Positions 1 to 7,586 of a stretch of 44,681 nt of DNA are shown in pieces (within the stretch, counting starts at the first letter, position 1; every line of letters begins with the position of its first letter). The notes under the pieces are model-generated. The model was not told where the DNA came from, searched no databases, and saw only the letters and a list, made by a program, of their open reading frames with translations. Both the position numbers and the translations under genes were made by a program. Source of the DNA: Zooshikella harenae (lineage in GTDB: Bacteria; Pseudomonadota; Gammaproteobacteria; Pseudomonadales; Zooshikellaceae). The stretch covers positions 1 through 44,681 of the forward strand of contig NZ_JAGSOY010000039.1 in assembly GCF_018837975.1 (NCBI RefSeq), given 5' to 3'.

Positions 1-369
1 CAACACATTGTTGATACGCATTGGCTATTCCGTAGTAATTAATCCAGCTGACTGAGTTTAAATAATTGGAGTTTGTCAAACTTCAATATCCTTGAAATTA
101 TTTGGTTATAAATGACATTTAAATTAACTGTAATTAAAGTGGTGAGAAAATGCACTCCTCCTCGCCCCCTGCGTGTTTCGTGTCATAAAAAAATTGCGAA
201 AAAAATTATTAGGTAGTTAATAGCTGCAATAGCTTATGAACTGAGGAGGATGGAGGTATGGAGCTGGACTCATAAAATGAAATTAAATCTAGCGTATTAC
301 AGTAAAATTCAATATCTGTGTAATTGATTTATCATGTGTGATAGAGAAAAAGTATTTTAAGTAAGTTAT
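1..369. other. AT-rich flank without a recognisable gene
   Basis: I see no credible coding region. The stretch is strongly AT-rich. It holds a near-perfect palindrome at about 67-85, with arms AGTTTG and CAAACT around a single T, extended by TTG and CAA. It also has a pyrimidine run CTCCTCCTC near 155 that is complementary to a purine run GAGGAGGA near 243. Neither can be assigned a function. The window edge may cut off the rest of an upstream locus. Confidence 0.5.
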
Positions 370-453
370 TTGTGGCTCTCAATATATGCCATTGTGCCTA
401 ACATTATATTGCCTCAAGAATTGTTAACCCTATCAGGAAGTCGAGCGTGTGGA

Positions 454-936
454 ATGAGTGAGAAAGTAAAAAAGGCCCTTATCTGGATAAGGGGCATACT
501 TGAGAGTGAAAGCATTCAATACCAAGTAGTTGGTGGGCTTGCAGTGCGCATTCATGGTGGTACTCGCCCTGTTGCAGACATCGATATTTACATCCCAAAG
601 AGCTCTGCTAGTAAATTGCTCCAACATGTTCAGCCTTACATATCTAAGCCGCTCACTCACTATGTTGAAGAGGCATGGGATCTTGAGTACTTCCAGCTAA
701 TTTACGAGGGGCAAAAAATTGAAATTGGGTTGTCGCCCGGTACCAAGATTTTCGATAAGCGCACCTCAAAATGGCTTGAGTTAGAAATCGATTATGGGGT
801 TTCGGTTAATGGCATCTATGAAGGTGATGAGGTTCCAGTCATGCCGATTCCTGCTCTTGTTGCGTATAAATCAGTACTCGACAGAGACGTTGATCGAATC
901 GACGTTGCGGAGTTAACCCAAACATTGGCAAGATAA
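454..936 (+). CDS. Small nucleotidyltransferase-fold protein
   Basis: A 160-residue protein with the nucleotidyltransferase signature: Gly-Gly at residues 27-28, the acidic pair D42-x-D44 in ADIDIY, and a possible third carboxylate at E90 in the strand QKIEIGL. This pattern is typical of MNT-like (minimal nucleotidyltransferase) proteins, some of which are antitoxins or resistance enzymes. No HEPN partner lies next to it, so the substrate is unknown. I prefer the ATG at 454: an in-frame TTG at 370 would add 28 residues with no homology-like features, while AGGAAG lies at 435-440, a rather long spacing. The gene stands alone, flanked by AT-rich DNA and attC-like sequence fragments. It could be a cassette gene or a degraded mobile passenger. 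The fold call is reasonably safe; any specific function is not. Confidence 0.6.
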   Translation: MSEKVKKALIWIRGILESESIQYQVVGGLAVRIHGGTRPVADIDIYIPKSSASKLLQHVQPYISKPLTHYVEEAWDLEYFQLIYEGQKIEIGLSPGTKIFDKRTSKWLELEIDYGVSVNGIYEGDEVPVMPIPALVAYKSVLDRDVDRIDVAELTQTLAR

Positions 937-1334
937 CCAGTCGCTCAAGCGGAAGCGTTAAATCACTTAAACCTATTTGAGCAGTTCTTGCATTCAGTTT
1001 AGTATACAATGTTAGTTGTATACTTTTTGGCAAAGCTACACTTTATCTTATTGATATTTATGTGTTTTATATTTGAAACTATTCTGCATAAAAAATATAA
1101 ATATGTAATAAAATCAATAGATTATGTATAGATATCCATAAAATGGGGTTGTGGCGTTCAGACTTAAACGCTTTGTATTATTAACCCTGATAACAAACCT
1201 CAACAGTTGACTAAATTATACTGCTATAAAATCAACCGTTGAGTATTGTATTTATGTGCTTCTGGATGCTAACTCATACAGATAAATATGCCCTAATTAT
1301 CACAGATTATGGTTGAGGGATAGTACATTTTATT
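937..1334. other. Intergenic, AT-rich; possible degenerate attC half-sites
   Basis: There is no gene. Just after the stop of the nucleotidyltransferase gene, GCTCAA (943-948) and TTGAGC (977-982) form an inverted pair, and TAACCAGTCGCTCAAGCGG (934-952) resembles the left end of integron attC sites. The matching right end is not convincing. The remainder to 1334 is AT-rich with no recognisable promoter or terminator. Confidence 0.35.
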
Positions 1335-2960
1335 TTACCACCCAGTTTGCATTAATTTACCGTCAACATAACGCCAGAGCTTTAATGGATTAGCATTTTG
1401 TAATTCAGGCGGAAGCAGTTCATCTGGCGTATTTTGATAACAGCAGGGTTGTAGAAAGCGTTGAATAGCCTGGCTGCCAACAGAGGTAAAGTGGTTATTG
1501 GTTGTGGCTGGATAAGGACCACTATGGTGCATGGCATGATTAACGTCCACACCAGTCGGGAAACCATTAAATATTATTCGACCTACATGTTGCTGTAGAA
1601 TAAACAGTAATTGCTGAACTAGTGGCGTATTATTTTGCTGAAAAATAGAAGCCGTTAATTGCCCTGACAATTGATTAGCCAGTGTTATTAATTCATCTTG
1701 TGTTGAACATTTAATGAGTAATGTTGTTGGTCCAAATAACTCTTTTTCTAGTTCAGGGTGTTTTAAAAAGTGTTTTGCTGAAGTTGAGAGTAATTGTACC
1801 TGGGCTTGATTTGCCCCTTGGCTGGGTCGACCAGATGCAAGAGTAATTACACCGGGTATCGACTGTCGTTTATCACATTGCTGAATATAATGTTGATAAA
1901 TAGTTGAAGACAGCATGGTTTGAGCGGGTTGTTGTATACACAGATTTTTTAGCGTTTCAATAAATACTGATAGATTTTCATCATCAATCACTAAAATTAA
2001 ACCAGGCTTCGTACAAAACTGTCCAGCATTCAGGGTGAATGATTTACATAGGTTTTCTGCAATGACTTCATGTTGTTGTTTAAGTGCATCAGGCAAGATA
2101 AAAACAGGGTTGCTGGCCGCCAACTCGCCATAAAAAGGAATTGGTTCTGAGCGTTGGCAGGCAAGGTTATATAAATGCCGACCTGCTTGTAGAGAGCCGG
2201 TAAAACCAACGGCTTTAATGGTGGGGTGTTTGACCAGGGTTTCACTTAACGAATGTTGTTGTCCTTGCAGTAGGGAAAAAATTCCCGCAGGCATGGCTGT
2301 TTCTTTGATGGCTTGATCTATGGCATAAGCGACGAACTCGGACGTACCTGGATGCAAGGGATGGCCTTTAACAATCACAGGACAACCAGCTGCTAAGGCC
2401 GATGCTGTATCACCACCCGCAACAGAAAATGCCAGAGGAAAATTACTGGCGCCAAATACGACTACTGGTCCTATGGGCAGCTGTGTTTGTCGTATGTCCG
2501 GTTTGGGGAGAGGCTGACGGTCAGGATTGGCTCGATCAATAATAGGGTGTAATCCTTGATCCTGTTCAAGAAGATCTGCAAACAGCTTGAGTTGATTAAT
2601 GGTTCGTTGCAGTTCACTGGTAAGGCGGGTTTCAGGAAGAGCGGTTTCATTTATGGCTTGCTCTATAATACCAGGTCCAAGTTGTTGAAGCTGTCTTGCA
2701 ATAGCGCTTAACAAGTTTGAACGTTCTTTTGCTGAAAATGCACGGTAATCTGTAAAGGCAGACTGTGCTTTCTTTGCGGCTAAGTCGACCAGTTTTTGGT
2801 TAGCCTCAAAGTAATGGGTGGGTAAGCGTTCATCAGTGACTGGATTATACGCATTAAAGGTAAGCTGGTCTTTTGGTTTGATCCATTCTCCAGCAATATA
2901 AGACAAGCCTGTGAGTGATGGCAGTATGGGGAGGGTTGAGTTAGGGGATATTTGTGGCAT
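1335..2960 (-). CDS. 2-oxoglutarate semialdehyde dehydrogenase (2,5-dioxovalerate dehydrogenase)
   Basis: A 541-residue aldehyde dehydrogenase. Visible signatures are GASNFP with the oxyanion Asn at 173, K198 in VKGHPLHP, GFTGS at 252-256, the general base E279 in GELAASNP, and the nucleophile C316 in NAGQFCTKPG. The GELAASNP and NAGQFCT forms are those of the NADP-type ketoglutarate-semialdehyde dehydrogenase family, not of betaine or succinate-semialdehyde enzymes. The family oxidises 2,5-dioxopentanoate to 2-oxoglutarate, the last step of 4-hydroxyproline (and some sugar-acid) degradation. The 4-hydroxyproline epimerase and deaminase-like genes alongside support that role here. The start ATG is preceded by AAGGA at a usual distance. 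It follows the epimerase gene on the same strand across a 215-bp gap that carries a hairpin repeat. Confidence 0.88.
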   Translation of the reverse strand: MPQISPNSTLPILPSLTGLSYIAGEWIKPKDQLTFNAYNPVTDERLPTHYFEANQKLVDLAAKKAQSAFTDYRAFSAKERSNLLSAIARQLQQLGPGIIEQAINETALPETRLTSELQRTINQLKLFADLLEQDQGLHPIIDRANPDRQPLPKPDIRQTQLPIGPVVVFGASNFPLAFSVAGGDTASALAAGCPVIVKGHPLHPGTSEFVAYAIDQAIKETAMPAGIFSLLQGQQHSLSETLVKHPTIKAVGFTGSLQAGRHLYNLACQRSEPIPFYGELAASNPVFILPDALKQQHEVIAENLCKSFTLNAGQFCTKPGLILVIDDENLSVFIETLKNLCIQQPAQTMLSSTIYQHYIQQCDKRQSIPGVITLASGRPSQGANQAQVQLLSTSAKHFLKHPELEKELFGPTTLLIKCSTQDELITLANQLSGQLTASIFQQNNTPLVQQLLFILQQHVGRIIFNGFPTGVDVNHAMHHSGPYPATTNNHFTSVGSQAIQRFLQPCCYQNTPDELLPPELQNANPLKLWRYVDGKLMQTGW

Positions 2961-3018
2961 AAGTGCATCCTTGCGTGTTATTAGGTTGAAAAGCTAAACA
3001 TATAGTCAATGCGAATGG

Positions 3019-3092
3019 TTTTTAGGGGAGGGCATCAAGTGGTGAAGCCCCAGGAGCTTATAAATAAGTAAGTGACTGACTGAGGTGCAGAA
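3019..3092 (+). repeat. Dispersed REP/MITE-like hairpin repeat, copy 1
   Basis: This element matches a second copy at 43872-43940 in opposite orientation. Shared blocks are TTTTTAGGGG, TCAAGTG, an exact 19-base core GAAGCCCCAGGAGCTTATA (3044-3062), AATAAGT and GTGACTG. The core folds as CCCCAG-gag-CTTAT-aa-ATAAG, but the outer 3' arm is eroded here. Compared with copy 2 this copy carries two four-base duplications, AAGT AAGT and GACT GACT. It lies in the gap between the epimerase and the dehydrogenase genes. Family identity is unknown. Confidence 0.7.
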
Positions 3093-3175
3093 TGAAGATA
3101 ACAAAGCCTTTGTGCCCTAGGAGTATAAAACCATTCGCGAAGGATATTGTTATAGTATCCTTGATTGATGACAGG

Positions 3176-4177
3176 TTATTTTACTTCAAAACCTTGCCAG
3201 TATGGGTCATCAGTATCAACCCAGATGCTGTTATGACCTGTGACTTTAGCCCAGCCAGTAATACTAGGGAGAATGGCAGGGTAGTGGCCCACCTCAGTCA
3301 TAGCTTCTACACGTCCAGTAAATAGACTGCCAATAATACTTTCATGAACAAATTGATCTCCTGCTTCCAGCCGGCCTTTGGCTGCCCATTGTGCCATTCG
3401 GGCGCTGGTACCTGTACCACAGGGGGAACGGTCAATGGCGTTACTACCATAAAATACGGCATTACGGCTGCTGGCTTCAGGTTGGGTTGGAGCGCCTGTC
3501 CAGAGTATATGGCTTACGCCTGAAATGGTTTTATCAAGGGGGTGTTGACAGGTGACTGCTTGGTTAAGCAGCTCACGAATATGTGGACTGTAGTGTAGAA
3601 TTTGCTGGGCAGAAAGTGATGCTAGTCCCTGATAATTAGGTTGGGGGTCAATAATAGCGTAAAAATTTCCACCAAATGCAATATCGATCGAGAGTTCACC
3701 CAGTTCTGGACAGTTAATGACGACATCCTGGTGAAGTAAAAATGCGGGAACATTAAATAAGGTCACTTCACTGACATATTCACCTTGTGTTTTATAATTG
3801 AGGTGTATTGTCCCGGCAGGAACATCGAGGATTAATTTTCCAGGGTGTTGTGGGTGTAATAAGCCAGATTCTAATGCTGCTGTGACAGTACCAATCGTGC
3901 CGTGTCCACACATGGGCAAGCAGCCACTGGTTTCAATAAATAAAATACTGGCATCGGCGCTTTTAGAACAAGGTGGATATAAAAAAGCGCCGGACATCAT
4001 AGCATGTCCACGTGGTTCAAACATTAACGCTTGTCGAATCCAGTCATAATGCTGAAGAAAATACTGACGTTTTTCACTCATGGTTTCCCCTTTTAAGTGG
4101 GGGTGTCCGCTAGTGACCAGACGGACTGGATTACCACAAGTATGGGCATCAATACAAAAAAAAGTCCCTTTGCGCAT
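3176..4177 (-). CDS. 4-hydroxyproline 2-epimerase (proline racemase family)
   Basis: A 333-residue member of the proline racemase superfamily. Both catalytic cysteines are present: C90 in MCGHGTIG (with H92) and C253 in DRSPCGTGTSAR (with D249). This argues for an epimerase/racemase rather than the trans-3-hydroxyproline dehydratase, which has lost the first cysteine. The family cofactor-independently interconverts trans-4-hydroxy-L-proline and cis-4-hydroxy-D-proline. I start it at 4177, where the sequence MRKGTFFCIDAHTCGNP matches the usual N-terminus; a longer in-frame start at 4237 would add 20 atypical residues. The ribosome binding site (AAGAGA) is weak. It is transcribed divergently from the FAD oxidoreductase gene, and the dehydrogenase gene lies downstream on the same strand, so the four genes form one catabolic cluster. 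Substrate preference for hydroxyproline over proline is inferred from that context. Confidence 0.88.
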   Translation of the reverse strand: MRKGTFFCIDAHTCGNPVRLVTSGHPHLKGETMSEKRQYFLQHYDWIRQALMFEPRGHAMMSGAFLYPPCSKSADASILFIETSGCLPMCGHGTIGTVTAALESGLLHPQHPGKLILDVPAGTIHLNYKTQGEYVSEVTLFNVPAFLLHQDVVINCPELGELSIDIAFGGNFYAIIDPQPNYQGLASLSAQQILHYSPHIRELLNQAVTCQHPLDKTISGVSHILWTGAPTQPEASSRNAVFYGSNAIDRSPCGTGTSARMAQWAAKGRLEAGDQFVHESIIGSLFTGRVEAMTEVGHYPAILPSITGWAKVTGHNSIWVDTDDPYWQGFEVK

Positions 4178-4269
4178 AGCTTTTCTCTTATTATTTTGTT
4201 TTGAATTCACTGTAAAAGGGGTTGATCTAAAAGTCAAAAATATGCATTCCTTTTTTCTTGCAATAATTT

Positions 4270-4288
4270 ACGTCATTTAAACGTCATT
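4270..4288. promoter_or_regulatory. Phased direct repeat in the divergent hydroxyproline promoter region
   Basis: ACGTCATT occurs at 4270-4277 and again at 4281-4288, 11 bp apart start to start, so both copies face the same side of the helix. They lie in the 184-bp space between the divergent epimerase (start 4177) and oxidoreductase (start about 4362) genes. This is a plausible operator or activator site. No regulator gene is present in the island, and the assignment is inference. Confidence 0.35.
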
Positions 4289-4361
4289 ATTTTAAGGGAA
4301 TATCAAACGAGCAAGCATGTATTATTAATGTCTACCTGTTTTTGATTTGGCTGTTAAAAAA

Positions 4362-5630
4362 ATGATAAATATGCCAGTAGAAGGTGATATTGCCGTTGTA
4401 GGGGCGGGAATTATTGGTATTTGTTGTGCAATTTTTTTGCAGGAGCAAGGTTTTAAAGTCGTTTTAGTGGATCGTGAACCGCCTGCTATGGGGGCATCAA
4501 AAGGCAATGCTGGTCACTTTGCGACGGAGCAGGTATTGCCTTTAGCCTCGCCACAACTTGCCTGGCAGCTTCCCTCTATGTTGTTGAATCCTTTTGGACC
4601 TGTTGCCATTCAGTGGCGCTATTTTTTTAAGGTCATGCCCTGGTGGTTACGTTTTCTACGACAAATGTCGAGACAACAATATCAGCAAAATAGTAAAGGC
4701 ATTGCTGCGTTAAATAATAATGCGTTGCTAGCCTATCGAGATTTACTGTCGCGCACAGGGCTGAAAACGTTAATCCGTTGCCAGGGTTCAATGTTAGTGT
4801 TTGAAACACAACGGGCCTATTTTAGTTACTTGAACCAATTGGAGGCCATGCAGGCACAAGGGGTTCAGTATGAATTAATGTCTGGCGCTCATGTTTTAAA
4901 AAGTGAACCAGCGTTAAATACTAATATAAAAGCAGGTATTTTTTTTCCGGATACGTGGCATACCGTTAATCCTTGGCAATTTGCGACACAATTATTTAAT
5001 TATTTTCGCCGAGAGGGTGGGGTATTTAAACAAGCAGAAGTACTTGAGCTTACGCGAAAACATAATGGTAAACATCAGGGCATTAAGGTTAAAACAACCG
5101 CAGGAAAATCCTGGTGGGTGCCCCGAGTGGTGATTGCTACAGGTGCTTGGTCGAAACCTTGGGTCTATCAGCTAACGGGGAAAAAAGTCCCTTTAGATAC
5201 AGAGCGAGGTTACCATTTAAATTTACAGGGTTATCAAAATATTATTTCGATGCCTGTTACCTCTGGCGAGCGTAAGTTTATTATGACGCCAATGAATGAA
5301 GGACTACGCCTGGCCGGTACGGTAGAGTTTGCGGGTTTGTCATTACCCCCTAATATGCGGCGCGCTAAGATGCTATTACCTCATGCTCAAGCGTTATTAC
5401 CTGGGTTACCTGAACAGAAAATTGGTGCATCGCAATGCTGGATGGGATGTCGGCCATCATTACCTGACTCTTTACCTGTCATTGATGAAGATAAAGGTGT
5501 TTATTTTGCTTTTGGGCATCAACATTTAGGATTAACCCAAGCGGCAATCACTGCGTTATTAGTGAGCCATTTGGTGACGGGCAAACGGAGTGACATTGAT
5601 TTAACGCCGTATCAATTATCTCGATTTTGA
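4362..5630 (+). CDS. FAD-dependent D-amino acid oxidoreductase (probable cis-4-hydroxy-D-proline dehydrogenase/oxidase)
   Basis: A 422-residue DAO-type flavoprotein. The dinucleotide-binding motif VVGAGIIG (residues 12-19) follows a short N-terminus, with the acidic end of the second strand at LVDRE. A second FAD-contacting segment, VVIATGAWS, lies in the C-terminal half, and the terminal region contains GHQHLGLTQ, typical of the FAD-binding end of the family. In 4-hydroxyproline degradation this enzyme oxidises cis-4-hydroxy-D-proline to pyrroline-4-hydroxy-2-carboxylate. It is a single-polypeptide type, not the three-subunit HcnABC-like dehydrogenase. The start is uncertain: ATG at 4362 or 4371, or TTG at 4347, none with a good ribosome binding site. 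The DHDPS-family gene follows 71 bp downstream. A general D-amino acid dehydrogenase role cannot be excluded. Confidence 0.82.
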   Translation: MINMPVEGDIAVVGAGIIGICCAIFLQEQGFKVVLVDREPPAMGASKGNAGHFATEQVLPLASPQLAWQLPSMLLNPFGPVAIQWRYFFKVMPWWLRFLRQMSRQQYQQNSKGIAALNNNALLAYRDLLSRTGLKTLIRCQGSMLVFETQRAYFSYLNQLEAMQAQGVQYELMSGAHVLKSEPALNTNIKAGIFFPDTWHTVNPWQFATQLFNYFRREGGVFKQAEVLELTRKHNGKHQGIKVKTTAGKSWWVPRVVIATGAWSKPWVYQLTGKKVPLDTERGYHLNLQGYQNIISMPVTSGERKFIMTPMNEGLRLAGTVEFAGLSLPPNMRRAKMLLPHAQALLPGLPEQKIGASQCWMGCRPSLPDSLPVIDEDKGVYFAFGHQHLGLTQAAITALLVSHLVTGKRSDIDLTPYQLSRF

Positions 5631-5701
5631 TACACAAAAATACAAAATATACCCACAAAGATGGATTTTATAATAATTAACCAATGGAGGGGCAAGCCAA
5701 A

Positions 5702-6610
5702 ATGGATATAAGTTGGAAAGGCGTTTTTCCTGCGATAACCACACAGTTTAATCAAGATGAATCCATTAATTATGCGGCTACCCAACAGCAAGTGGATCAT
5801 CTTATTCGCGAGGGGGTCCATGGTATTATTGCTTTGGGTACTGTGGGGGAAAATTGCTCTTTACATGAAAGTGAAAAAATAAAACTGTTATCCGCCGTTA
5901 AAGAGGCGGTAGCGGGGCGAGTCCCCTTATTATCCGGTGCGGCTGAATATACAACACAAGGTGTTATCGATTATATCCAACAAACAAAACAAGTGGGTGT
6001 TGATGGCATTATGTTATTACCTGGCATGGTGTATTCTGCATCAGAAGCCGAAACAATAACCCACTATCAATCAGTCGCTAACCATTTTCCAGATATACCC
6101 TTTATGGTGTACAACAACCCGGCGGTTTATGGGGTCGATGTGTCTATTGCGGTAATGGCTCAGTTGGTACAGTGCCCAAATATCGTGGCAATTAAAGAAT
6201 CATCATCTGACACACGTCGTATAACGGAGCTTTTTAATCACTTTGATGAACGCTTTATTGTTTTTGGTGGGGTTGATGATATTGCGTTGGAGTGCTTACT
6301 GCTAGGGGCAAAGGGTTGGGTATCTGGGCTCACTAATGCCTTTCCTAAAGAGTCCGTCACTCTGTATCTGTTAGCGCAAGCTGGGCGGCTTGCTGAAGCA
6401 AGAGCATTGTACCGTTGGTTTTTGCCTTTACTTCGTTTAGATACATTACCCACACTAGTGCAGTGTATTAAATTAGTGGATCAGTTGTGTGGGCAAGGCG
6501 TTGAGTGGGTTCGAGCACCTCGTCGCCCTTTACAAGGCGAAGCGCGGCAACAAGTGATCAATCTTGTTGAGAAAGCCATGGCCAACCGCCCTGACTTATC
6601 AATTATGTAA
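5702..6610 (+). CDS. DHDPS/NAL-family lyase, probable 1-pyrroline-4-hydroxy-2-carboxylate deaminase
   Basis: A 302-residue TIM-barrel protein of the dihydrodipicolinate synthase / N-acetylneuraminate lyase superfamily. It has the substrate-carboxylate loop GTVGEN (residues 46-51), the catalytic Tyr in MVYNNPAVYG (Y137) and the Schiff-base Lys in AIKESSSD (K165). In hydroxyproline-degrading bacteria, a member of this family deaminates and dehydrates pyrroline-4-hydroxy-2-carboxylate to 2-oxoglutarate semialdehyde, the substrate of the dehydrogenase encoded nearby. True DapA is unlikely given the context. The start at 5702 has GGAGGGG as ribosome binding site; an upstream in-frame ATG at 5684 contains that same site and is rejected. 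It probably shares a transcript with the oxidoreductase. Its last 12 bases overlap the end of the convergent solute-binding-protein gene. Confidence 0.85.
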   Translation: MDISWKGVFPAITTQFNQDESINYAATQQQVDHLIREGVHGIIALGTVGENCSLHESEKIKLLSAVKEAVAGRVPLLSGAAEYTTQGVIDYIQQTKQVGVDGIMLLPGMVYSASEAETITHYQSVANHFPDIPFMVYNNPAVYGVDVSIAVMAQLVQCPNIVAIKESSSDTRRITELFNHFDERFIVFGGVDDIALECLLLGAKGWVSGLTNAFPKESVTLYLLAQAGRLAEARALYRWFLPLLRLDTLPTLVQCIKLVDQLCGQGVEWVRAPRRPLQGEARQQVINLVEKAMANRPDLSIM

Positions 6611-7345
6611 TTTAGGCGACAGGTATTTCGCCATGAGTTGACGAATTTTGCCCTGATTAAGCAGATTATTCATACTCTGCACTAATGTTTTACTGATCTC
6701 AGAGGACTGCTCTGAACATAAGCAGGTTACTGGGTAGTTAGCATCCCTGAGGCTTGCCAGGCGTAAAGTAAAGTTTGGGTTATTCTTTTGGCGATAGTAA
6801 TAAGACCAGGTATTGTCAATCAGGGCGTCAACCCGCTTCAGTGTTAACAAGCGATACAATGAATCGGTATCCTGACGGTTAAGTCGGACTGAATACTCTT
6901 TCTTAAAAAGGTCTTCAAGTTGTGGGCTATAGTAATAGCCTAAGCGTGCGGCAATGGTCATGCCTTGTAGCTGTTCATAGCTTTTAATATCGGGTGCCTC
7001 TTTATTCAAGATAAAGTATTCCTGATAGTGTGTTAAATCGGGTCCCCATATAAAGCGTTCAGGTTTTTCGAGCCAATGTCTGTTGTATAAACAAAGCATA
7101 TGGATTTTATTCTCTGCTAACCATACTTCTGCGCGCTTGGTTGGTAGTAACTGAAAAGCGGCAATAAAGCCTGCCTTGTGAGCAATGGTTGTGCCTATAT
7201 CAAAGACAATTCCGCCCACCAAGGTATCGTCTTGCATAATATCAATGGGGGGGCCATGGTGCACAAATCCTATTGTTATCAAGTCTTTTGCATGAACACT
7301 CAGTGTTATTGCTGCAAACAAAATATTTAACCATCGATACCTCAT
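6599..7345 (-). CDS. Periplasmic solute-binding-type protein (SBP_bac_3-like)
   Basis: A 248-residue exported protein. An N-terminal Sec signal peptide, MRYRWLNILFAAITLSVHA, is probably cleaved after A19. The rest resembles the polar amino acid-binding (SBP family 3) fold common as stand-alone proteins in marine gammaproteobacteria: an early VGGIVFDIGTTIAHKAG segment, LPTKRAEVWLAEN, then a second-lobe TIAARLGYYYSP region and a C-terminal helix. No permease or ATPase gene is adjacent, so a transport role is unproven; such orphans may be sensors or scavengers. The start is supported by AAGGTG upstream. It converges on and overlaps the deaminase gene by 12 bp. A link to hydroxyproline uptake is only a positional guess. 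Confidence 0.72.
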   Translation of the reverse strand: MRYRWLNILFAAITLSVHAKDLITIGFVHHGPPIDIMQDDTLVGGIVFDIGTTIAHKAGFIAAFQLLPTKRAEVWLAENKIHMLCLYNRHWLEKPERFIWGPDLTHYQEYFILNKEAPDIKSYEQLQGMTIAARLGYYYSPQLEDLFKKEYSVRLNRQDTDSLYRLLTLKRVDALIDNTWSYYYRQKNNPNFTLRLASLRDANYPVTCLCSEQSSEISKTLVQSMNNLLNQGKIRQLMAKYLSPKLHN

Positions 7346-7553
7346 GACAATAACACCTTACCTCTTGTTTAGTGTATAAAAGCCCTACCTAATTTTTAGC
7401 ATAGTTGAGCTGTTTGGGGTTGATTTAAAAGTAATCGTTTGAATAGTTTTATTGGGTTATAAATTGGTGCAAATGAGGGAGGTAAGTGGAATCAATATTG
7501 TAAATAAACAGCAAGTGTCTTGTAATTTGTGGTATAACACCAATGCTGGTTAC

Positions 7554-7584
7554 AGGGAGGTGAGCAACAATGGAAAAGGACTAG
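7554..7584 (+). promoter_or_regulatory. Strong Shine-Dalgarno plus four-codon minicistron before the CBM21-like gene
   Basis: A near-ideal ribosome binding site, GGGAGGTGAG (7555-7564), sits six bases before ATG GAA AAG GAC TAG (7570-7584). The stop ends two bases before the ATG of the next gene (7587). The second gene's own AAAGGA site lies inside the minicistron. This geometry could give translational coupling or reinitiation. It is seen directly; any function is inference. Confidence 0.4.
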
Positions 7585-7586
7585 TT

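Noticed and set aside
3092-3325. 77-codon plus-strand open frame starting just after repeat copy 1
   Set aside because: Most of it is antisense to the epimerase coding region and the translation shows no domain; the start at the repeat edge is coincidental.
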